Shown piece by piece: positions 59,384-64,000 of a stretch of 64,000 nucleotides of DNA. The position numbers were made by a program, and so were the translations under genes. The stretch spans positions 62,001 through 126,000 of the forward strand of contig NZ_MRCM01000002.1 in assembly GCF_002303885.1 (NCBI RefSeq), read 5' to 3'. Under the pieces are notes generated by a model. That model was not told the DNA's origin. It was given only the letters and a program-made list of their open reading frames with translations, and made no database searches. The stretch is from Flavobacterium sp. ACN2 (GTDB taxonomy: Bacteria > Bacteroidota > Bacteroidia > Flavobacteriales > Flavobacteriaceae). Positions within the stretch are counted from its first letter, which is position 1. Each line of letters starts with the position of its first letter.

Positions 59384-59412
59384 CAAATATAGTGTTTTTT
59401 TTATAAATCAAA
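59384..59412 (-). promoter_or_regulatory. Promoter of rimP-nusA-infB
   Basis: Minus strand TTTG (59409-59412), 17 bp, TATATTTG (59384-59391). It fits the Bacteroidota consensus and would give a leader of about 55 nt before rimP that includes the hairpin. Confidence 0.7.
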
Positions 59413-59495
59413 TAAATTGATTGCTCTAAAATAATTCCGTATCTTTATAATAGCATCAAAACATGTAATTATTCATATTTTTAACCCTCAAAATC

Positions 59496-60320
59496 ATGAA
59501 ACGAATTTTAGTACCTACCGACTTCTCAGAACATGCAGAAGACGCTTTAAGAGTTGCCGCTCAAATCGCAAAAAAGAACAATTCTGAAATCATTCTTCTA
59601 CACATGCTCGAATTACCGCAACAATCTAACGACGCTATAGTGGGCGGAACAAGCATCCCTGAAACTATGCTTTTTATGAAAAAAGCAAACGAAACACTAG
59701 ATGAAGTTGCCTCAAAAGAATATTTAGAAGGAATACCGGTAACTGAAATTGTAAAAATGGACAAACCGATACACGGAATTACGCAAATAGGAAAAGATTA
59801 TGATGTCGATTTAATAATAATGGGATCTCACGGCTCATCTGGCGTTGAAGAACTATTAATTGGCTCTAACACTGAGAAAGTAGTTAGAAATTCAGAAATC
59901 CCTGTTTTAGTCATCAAGAAAAACATCCCAAATTTTAACGCCTCAAACATTGTTTTTGCTTCTGATTTTTCTGAAGAAGCAAAAAAACCATTTGAAAAAC
60001 TTTTAAGCTTTACGAAACTATTTGATTCAAAACTCCACCTGGTTACCATTTGCACACCTAATAGTTTTAAACCAACTCATGTTAGCGAAAAAGCAATGAA
60101 CGATTTTGTGGCAGAATTCGACATTACCAATTATACAACCCAAATTTATAATGACACCAATATCGAAAAAGGAATTATCAATTTCTCCAACAGAATAGAT
60201 GCTGATGTAATTGGAATGTGTACACACGGAAGAACTGGTTTTGCACACTTCTTTAACGGAAGCATAAGTGAAGGATTAGTAAACCATGCCGTTAAACCTG
60301 TAATTACATTTAAAATATAA
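59496..60320 (+). CDS. Universal stress protein (two UspA domains)
   Basis: 274 residues with two tandem UspA folds. First domain about 1-145 (KRILVPTDFSEHAEDALRVA; ATP-loop-like IIMGSHGSSGVEELLIGSNT). Second about 150-274 (NIVFASDFSEEAKKPFEKLL; MCTHGRTGFAHFFNGS). The first keeps the GxxGx9GS nucleotide motif; the second is partly changed. Cytoplasmic stress-response protein of unspecified target. Monocistronic, ends at a strong terminator. Confidence 0.92.
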   Translation: MKRILVPTDFSEHAEDALRVAAQIAKKNNSEIILLHMLELPQQSNDAIVGGTSIPETMLFMKKANETLDEVASKEYLEGIPVTEIVKMDKPIHGITQIGKDYDVDLIIMGSHGSSGVEELLIGSNTEKVVRNSEIPVLVIKKNIPNFNASNIVFASDFSEEAKKPFEKLLSFTKLFDSKLHLVTICTPNSFKPTHVSEKAMNDFVAEFDITNYTTQIYNDTNIEKGIINFSNRIDADVIGMCTHGRTGFAHFFNGSISEGLVNHAVKPVITFKI

Positions 60321-60324
60321 ATAC

Positions 60325-60356
60325 AAAAAGCTTCTCAAATGAGAAGCTTTTTTTTA
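60325..60356. terminator. Bidirectional terminator after the universal stress protein
   Basis: Perfect 12-bp stem AAAAAGCTTCTC-AAAT-GAGAAGCTTTTT with further T after. It serves the stress-protein gene on the plus strand. The A-run lets it also end the minus-strand 55-residue peptide gene, whose stop is 44 bp away. Confidence 0.85.
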
Positions 60357-60399
60357 CTAATTAAACATTATAGAATTGACAACATTCTTTTATTTGTTA

Positions 60400-60567
60400 T
60401 CACAACCCAAGTAAATCTCGTACCTGCTGCACAGTCATACCAAGAAATGCGGCAGCAGCATCAATACCAATAGCATTAACAATTTTTTCGACCTCATCAA
60501 CCCAGTTCCCTCCTTTTACTTGTTTCATCTCATAAGGAGTTAACTCCGTAAAATCTAAATTCTCCAT
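60400..60567 (-). CDS. Small double-glycine leader peptide (bacteriocin-type export signal), orphan
   Basis: 55 codons, ATG at 60567 to TGA at 60400. The N-terminal 20 residues (MENLDFTELTPYEMKQVKGG) fit the bacteriocin-type leader: acidic/hydrophobic, E-L-x3-E-M-x2-V-x-G-G with the cleavage pair at residues 19-20. The predicted mature peptide has 35 residues, starts NWVDEVEK, is helical and ends RDLLGL. It has no Cys, so no lanthionine or disulfide bridge. No peptidase-ABC exporter, immunity gene or modifying enzyme is near. Could be a secreted signal, a bacteriocin-like peptide or a decayed remnant. A clear promoter was not found. Confidence 0.72.
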   Translation of the reverse strand: MENLDFTELTPYEMKQVKGGNWVDEVEKIVNAIGIDAAAAFLGMTVQQVRDLLGL

Positions 60568-60884
60568 AGCTTCAATTATTAAATTATTAATCAGTTAAAA
60601 ACAAAGAAATAGTATGTAGTATTTCCACTACAACAAATACACACAAAACATTGACAATCAATATAATAAATAAAAAAAATATTTTAAAGAAAAACTCCAA
60701 GATAGATTTGACAACATTTTTAAATATTTATTTGCATAACAAAAACCAAACAATTAACTTTTTTTCCTTCTAAAAAAAAACTCCTCATTCATGAGCTTTT
60801 CAACAAAGTTTATTTGAGCCTTACAACAAAGTTACCAACAAGCTTTATGCGGAACTTTGTCAAATAAATCAAAAAGTACATATC
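60568..60884. other. AT-rich intergenic region between the GG peptide and aldehyde dehydrogenase
   Basis: About 317 bp between divergent genes, extremely AT-rich. A weak hairpin CTCAT-TC-ATGAG lies at 60784-60795. The likely aldehyde dehydrogenase promoter is in the last 80 bp but no exact consensus is seen. Nothing else recognised. Confidence 0.5.
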
Positions 60885-62306
60885 ATGAAAACAATAGACA
60901 AAATTTACATTAACGGAGAATTTGTTACTCCGCAAGGAACAGAATATTTTGACCTTGTTAGCCCAACAACAAATGAGAAACTAGGAAAAGTTCTTTTAGG
61001 AAATAGCGAAGACACCAAAAAAGCAATCGAAGCCGCGAAAAATGCATTCAAAATTTTTTCAAAAACAACAATCTTAGAAAGAATTCAGTACCTCAAAAAC
61101 ATTAAATCTTCTATTGAAAAAAGAAAAGACGACTTTATCAATATAATGATAGAAGAATATGGCGGAACATTTCAATTTGCAAGCGTAAGTTACGATTACA
61201 TGATAAAAGGTTTTGACTCCACAATCAATCTGCTTAACACCTACAACTTCACCAAAACAATGGGCGAATCTGAAGTTCAAATGGCACCAATTGGCGTTGT
61301 AGGAATTATTATCCCATGGAATTCAAGCAACGGCTTTATCAGCAGCAAATTATCTACCGCAATCGCAGCAGGATGCACAACCGTAATTAAACCAAGCGAA
61401 ATGAGTGCTCAACAAACACAATTAATTACCGAATGTCTTCATGAAGCAAATCTCCCGAAAGGCGTATTTAATATTGTAAATGGTTTGGGAGAAATTGTTG
61501 GAGCAGAAATAAGCAGAAATCCAGATATTGCCAAAATATCTTTTACAGGATCAACCAACGTTGGAAAAATAATCGCAAAAGAGGCTGTTAATACGATGAA
61601 AAGAGTCACCCTCGAACTTGGCGGAAAATCTCCCAACATCATTCTAGACGATGCCGATTTCTCAAAAGCCATTCCGCTTGCACTTGGAGCAGCGTTTATG
61701 AATAGCGGACAAGCTTGTATTGCAGGTACTAGGTTACTGATTCCAGAACATAAACTAGAAGAAACAAAACTTCTCATTAAAGAAATAGCTTCAAACTTCA
61801 TTGTCGGCGACCCAAAAAACCCAAATACAGCCGTAGGACCAATGGTTAGCAAAAAACAATACAATCGCGTTCAAGATTATATCCAAACCGGAATTAATGA
61901 AGGCGCAGAAATACTGATAGGAGGATTAGGAAAACCAGAAGGATTAGAAAACGGAAATTTTGTTAAACCTACAATCTTTACCAACGCAAACAATCAAATG
62001 CGTATTGCACGAGAAGAAATATTTGGACCTGTTCTATCTATTATTACTTATAAAACCGAAGAAGAAGCAATCGAAATTGCGAATGACACCACTTATGGAT
62101 TACAGGCTTACGTGAGTTCATCAGATTCAAAAAGAGCCTATACCGTCGCATCACAAATTAATGCTGGCCGCGTACAAGTTAACGGAATCGGCCATGACCC
62201 GATGGCTCCTTTTGGAGGATTTAAACAATCAGGAATCGGACGCGAATTTGGAACACTTGGCCTAGAAGCATACTTAGAACCAAGAGCATTAATTCAGCCA
62301 AAATAA
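60885..62306 (+). CDS. Aldehyde dehydrogenase family protein
   Basis: NAD(P)-dependent oxidation of an aldehyde to a carboxylate. 473 residues, normal length. Catalytic residues visible: N146 (PWNSS), K169 (VIKPSE), E244 (LELGGKSP) and the nucleophile C278 (NSGQACIAGTR); also FTGSTNVGK and EEIFGPVLSI. The substrate is not indicated; the sequence looks like the general ALDH class without a CoA-acylating mark. Followed by a terminator, then an AraC-type regulator on the same strand. Confidence 0.94.
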   Translation: MKTIDKIYINGEFVTPQGTEYFDLVSPTTNEKLGKVLLGNSEDTKKAIEAAKNAFKIFSKTTILERIQYLKNIKSSIEKRKDDFINIMIEEYGGTFQFASVSYDYMIKGFDSTINLLNTYNFTKTMGESEVQMAPIGVVGIIIPWNSSNGFISSKLSTAIAAGCTTVIKPSEMSAQQTQLITECLHEANLPKGVFNIVNGLGEIVGAEISRNPDIAKISFTGSTNVGKIIAKEAVNTMKRVTLELGGKSPNIILDDADFSKAIPLALGAAFMNSGQACIAGTRLLIPEHKLEETKLLIKEIASNFIVGDPKNPNTAVGPMVSKKQYNRVQDYIQTGINEGAEILIGGLGKPEGLENGNFVKPTIFTNANNQMRIAREEIFGPVLSIITYKTEEEAIEIANDTTYGLQAYVSSSDSKRAYTVASQINAGRVQVNGIGHDPMAPFGGFKQSGIGREFGTLGLEAYLEPRALIQPK

Positions 62307-62315
62307 TCCTCATTA

Positions 62316-62354
62316 ATCTGGAAATCTTTCTGTTTAAAGATTTCCAGATCTTTT
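62316..62354 (+). terminator. Terminator after aldehyde dehydrogenase
   Basis: A 13-14-bp stem ATCTGGAAATCTTT/AAAGATTTCCAGAT with a short loop, followed by CTTTT. It ends 15 bp before the AraC-type gene, so the regulator is probably transcribed separately or by read-through. Confidence 0.7.
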
Positions 62355-62368
62355 AGTATTTTTACAAT

Positions 62369-63175
62369 ATGAGCACAGAAACACATACAAAGCCAAAAAT
62401 ACTCTACTCTTGCTACTACTCACGAAGCCGAGAAGGAGAACATTTTATACCCGAACATGTTTTTAGCTATCAGATTTCTGGCGAAATGATCGTTACAGAC
62501 AATCAAAATACTTTTCACTCAAAACCAGGAGACTTCCGTTTTAGCAGAAGAAATCATTTGGCCAAGTTTACGAAGATTCCGCCCGAAGGAGGAGAATTCA
62601 AAACCATTTCTCTTTTTCTCGATCAAGAAATCTTAAGGGAGATTAGCAAAGAGCACAACATAAAAGCAGATAAGAAAGCTGACACAGATGCTATGTTCTC
62701 ATTAGCTCCCAACCCACTCTACAAATCTTTTATGGAATCACTGATATCCTATTTAGAAGTCGACGAAGAAAACAACGAAGCTTTATTCAATTTAAAAATC
62801 AAAGAAGCTATTCATCTTTTATTAAAAGTAAATCCTGAATTAAAAGACATTTTATTTGATTTTAATGAACCTGGAAAAATTGATCTAGAAGCTTTTATGA
62901 ACAAAAACTTCCACTTTAATGTTCAAATGCATCGATTCGCCTATCTTACAGGGAGAAGTCTAGCAACATTTAAAAGAGATTTTCAGAAAGTATTTGAACA
63001 AACGCCCGGAAAATGGCTTTTAAACAAAAGACTTCAGGAAGCTTATTATTTAATCAGCCAAGGAAATCCGCCATCAGAAGTATATATTGGTGTTGGTTTT
63101 GAGGATCTTTCACATTTTTCATTTTCATTTAAAAAGAAATTCGGAATCGTTCCCTCTTCTTTAAATCACAAATAA
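62369..63175 (+). CDS. AraC family transcriptional regulator
   Basis: 268 residues. An N-terminal cupin-like sensor domain (about 20-110: EHVFSYQISGEMIVTDNQNT, KPGDFRFSRRNHLAKFTKIP), a helical linker, and a C-terminal AraC double HTH (about 170-265: FAYLTGRSLATFKRDFQKVF, GKWLLNKRLQEAYYLISQG, VYIGVGFEDLSHFSFSFKKK). It may regulate the aldehyde dehydrogenase next to it; this is only positional evidence. Confidence 0.92.
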   Translation: MSTETHTKPKILYSCYYSRSREGEHFIPEHVFSYQISGEMIVTDNQNTFHSKPGDFRFSRRNHLAKFTKIPPEGGEFKTISLFLDQEILREISKEHNIKADKKADTDAMFSLAPNPLYKSFMESLISYLEVDEENNEALFNLKIKEAIHLLLKVNPELKDILFDFNEPGKIDLEAFMNKNFHFNVQMHRFAYLTGRSLATFKRDFQKVFEQTPGKWLLNKRLQEAYYLISQGNPPSEVYIGVGFEDLSHFSFSFKKKFGIVPSSLNHK

Positions 63176-63240
63176 AAAGACCAAGGCGATTCAAAATCAA
63201 CACTTAAAAAGAACAACCACTCATTTTAAATTTACGGCAT

Positions 63241-63271
63241 AAAAAAAGCCTCTCATTTCTGAGAGGCTTTT
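63241..63271 (-). terminator. Terminator of tRNA-Gln copy 1
   Basis: An 8-11-bp stem AGCCTCTCA-TTTC-TGAGAGGCT, followed on the minus strand by seven T; directly downstream of the tRNA. Confidence 0.85.
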
Positions 63272-63274
63272 CTG

Positions 63275-63345
63275 TTGGTCTACTAGGACTCGAACCTAGA
63301 AAGACGGCACCAAAAACCGTAGTGTTACCATTACACCATAGACCA
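63275..63345 (-). tRNA. tRNA-Gln (UUG), copy 1
   Basis: 71 nt cloverleaf on the minus strand. Acceptor TGGTCTA/TAGACCA, D stem GTGT/ACAC, anticodon stem ACGGT/GCCGT with loop TTTTGGT giving anticodon UUG, T arm CTAGG-TTCGAGT-CCTAG. CCA is not encoded. Identical to the copy 180 bp away. Confidence 0.95.
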
Positions 63346-63365
63346 GCAGTGCGGTTAAGCGGGTG

Positions 63366-63396
63366 CAAAATTAAAACTTTATTTAATTTATGCAAA
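63366..63396 (-). promoter_or_regulatory. Promoter of tRNA-Gln copy 1
   Basis: Minus strand TTTG (63393-63396), exactly 19 bp, TAATTTTG (63366-63373). It is 20 bp before the tRNA 5' end. Confidence 0.8.
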
Positions 63397-63420
63397 TTTT
63401 AAGCAAAACTTTTTTAAATA

Positions 63421-63451
63421 AAAAAAAGTCTCTCATTTCTGAGAGACTTTT
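63421..63451 (-). terminator. Terminator of tRNA-Gln copy 2
   Basis: Stem AGTCTCTCA-TTTC-TGAGAGACT with a T-run on the minus strand. It differs from the copy 1 terminator by a compensated base pair (C-G to T-A). Confidence 0.85.
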
Positions 63452-63454
63452 CTG

Positions 63455-63525
63455 TTGGTCTACTAGGACTCGAACCTAGAAAGACGGCACCAAAAACCGT
63501 AGTGTTACCATTACACCATAGACCA
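63455..63525 (-). tRNA. tRNA-Gln (UUG), copy 2
   Basis: Same 71-nt sequence as the copy at 63275-63345, same anticodon UUG, with its own promoter and terminator. Confidence 0.95.
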
Positions 63526-63544
63526 GCAGTGCTATTAGCGAGTG

Positions 63545-63575
63545 CAAATTTAAGTCTTTATTTAGTTTGTGCAAA
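63545..63575 (-). promoter_or_regulatory. Promoter of tRNA-Gln copy 2
   Basis: Minus strand TTTG (63572-63575), exactly 19 bp, TAAATTTG (63545-63552), the same arrangement and distance as in copy 1. Confidence 0.8.
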
Positions 63576-63770
63576 CTTTTTGGCCAAAAAAAATCATTTT
63601 TTTTAATTTTTCTCCGTTTGAAATCCCCAACAACAATAGAAGTTCCTCATAAACAACATATTGCTCTTTCCCGATAGTTTTATAGAATTTTTTGTTAATG
63701 CTCGTTTCTTTACATAAAAAAACATTTTCTTTGTAGGATAGAAAAACACTCAAATTTTTAACACCTAAAT

Positions 63771-64000
63771 ATGGCACAATTCAATTTCAATAAATGGAAT
63801 ACAATTATTGGTTGGTTTGCATTTGCAATCGCTTTAATAACTTATACATTAACAGTAGAACCTACAATGAGCTTTTGGGATTGCGGAGAATATATTGCTA
63901 CCGCAGCTAAACTTGAAGTAGGTCACCCACCGGGAGCTCCACTTTTCCAGATGATGGGTGCATTTTTTGCAATGTTTGCAATAGATGCTCAACATGTGGC
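63771..64000 (+). CDS. Glycosyltransferase family 117/DUF2723 membrane protein, partial (N-terminus)
   Basis: The first 76 codons only; the gene continues past the right edge. It starts MAQFNFNKWNTIIGWFAFAI, a first membrane helix, then TLTVEPTMSFWDCGEYIATA and KLEVGHPPGAPLFQMMGAFF. The FWDCGEYIA...GHPPGAP stretch is the hallmark of DUF2723, related to TMEM260-type protein O-mannosyltransferases. The acidic pair D-x-x-E in FWDCGEY is the likely catalytic region. Probable polyprenyl-sugar-dependent protein glycosylation in the envelope; inferred from the family. Confidence 0.9.
   Translation, partial: MAQFNFNKWNTIIGWFAFAIALITYTLTVEPTMSFWDCGEYIATAAKLEVGHPPGAPLFQMMGAFFAMFAIDAQHV

Noticed and set aside
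60784..60795. Weak hairpin CTCATTCATGAG upstream of aldehyde dehydrogenase as a terminator
   Set aside because: Stem of only five to six pairs, AT-rich surroundings, and no gene ending nearby that needs it.
63204..63395. A 63-residue minus-strand open frame across tRNA-Gln copy 1
   Set aside because: It reads through a tRNA, its terminator and its promoter; clearly not a gene.
63562..63777. A 71-residue minus-strand open frame before the GT117 gene
   Set aside because: It covers the tRNA promoter region and overlaps the start of the GT117 gene on the other strand. Composition is that of AT-rich spacer (runs of Lys/Phe/Leu), with no recognisable family.

Overview
The window is a low-GC chromosomal segment of a gliding Bacteroidota bacterium, almost certainly a Flavobacterium close to F. 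johnsoniae. The evidence is a full-length SprA, a RemB-like gene a few genes away, a PorP/SprF-like protein beside a giant adhesin with a gliding-motility/type IX sorting tail, alternative complex III with a cytochrome oxidase, and promoters of the Bacteroidota form TTTG-N17-19-TANNTTTG. Most genes are on the minus strand. No prophage, insertion sequence or CRISPR array was seen.

Layout. 1-3.5 kb: a MacAB-type efflux operon (adaptor truncated at the left edge, two FtsX-type permeases, one ATPase), with a divergent DUF4403 lipoprotein. 5.1-10.2 kb: oxidase assembly and accessory operons (heme O synthase, two subunit III-type proteins, subunit IV, SCO, a SCO-like protein without copper cysteines, a DUF420 protein, a small CxxC membrane protein). 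10.4-22 kb: remB, deoC, vanZ-like, gcvH, sprA and ruvA. 22-26 kb: malic enzyme, CBS protein, palindrome-rich spacer, and a small regulator divergent from an unknown gene. 26-38 kb: OmpA/PD40 protein, PorP/SprF-like protein and a 2928-residue repeat-rich type IX secretion substrate. 38.4-41.8 kb: ruvB, cytochrome P450, queG. 41.8-53.4 kb: actABCDEF followed by oxidase subunits II and I, one respiratory operon with a recognisable promoter and terminator. 53.4-59.4 kb: SPOR protein, DUF4920 protein and the rimP-nusA-infB operon. 59.4-64 kb: universal stress protein, a previously hidden 55-residue double-glycine leader peptide, aldehyde dehydrogenase, AraC regulator, two tandem tRNA-Gln units, and the start of a GT117/DUF2723 membrane protein.

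How the genes work together. ActA-F oxidise menaquinol and pass electrons to the oxidase built from subunits II/I here and III/IV about 34 kb away; CtaB and SCO supply heme and copper. SprA is the outer-membrane channel of the type IX system. RemB and the giant adhesin belong to the gliding/surface machinery, and the PorP/SprF-like protein probably serves the giant adhesin.

Least expected signals: (1) an orphan 55-residue peptide with a GG-type export leader at 60400-60567; (2) a perfect intrinsic-terminator hairpin in the 5' leader of rimP-nusA-infB, which looks like an attenuator; (3) two complete promoter-tRNA-Gln-terminator cassettes repeated exactly 180 bp apart; (4) a 16-bp perfect palindrome placed as an operator between a small XRE regulator and an unknown gene; (5) near-identical tandem DNA repeats (288 bp x4, 219 bp x3, about 603 bp x3) in the giant adhesin gene.
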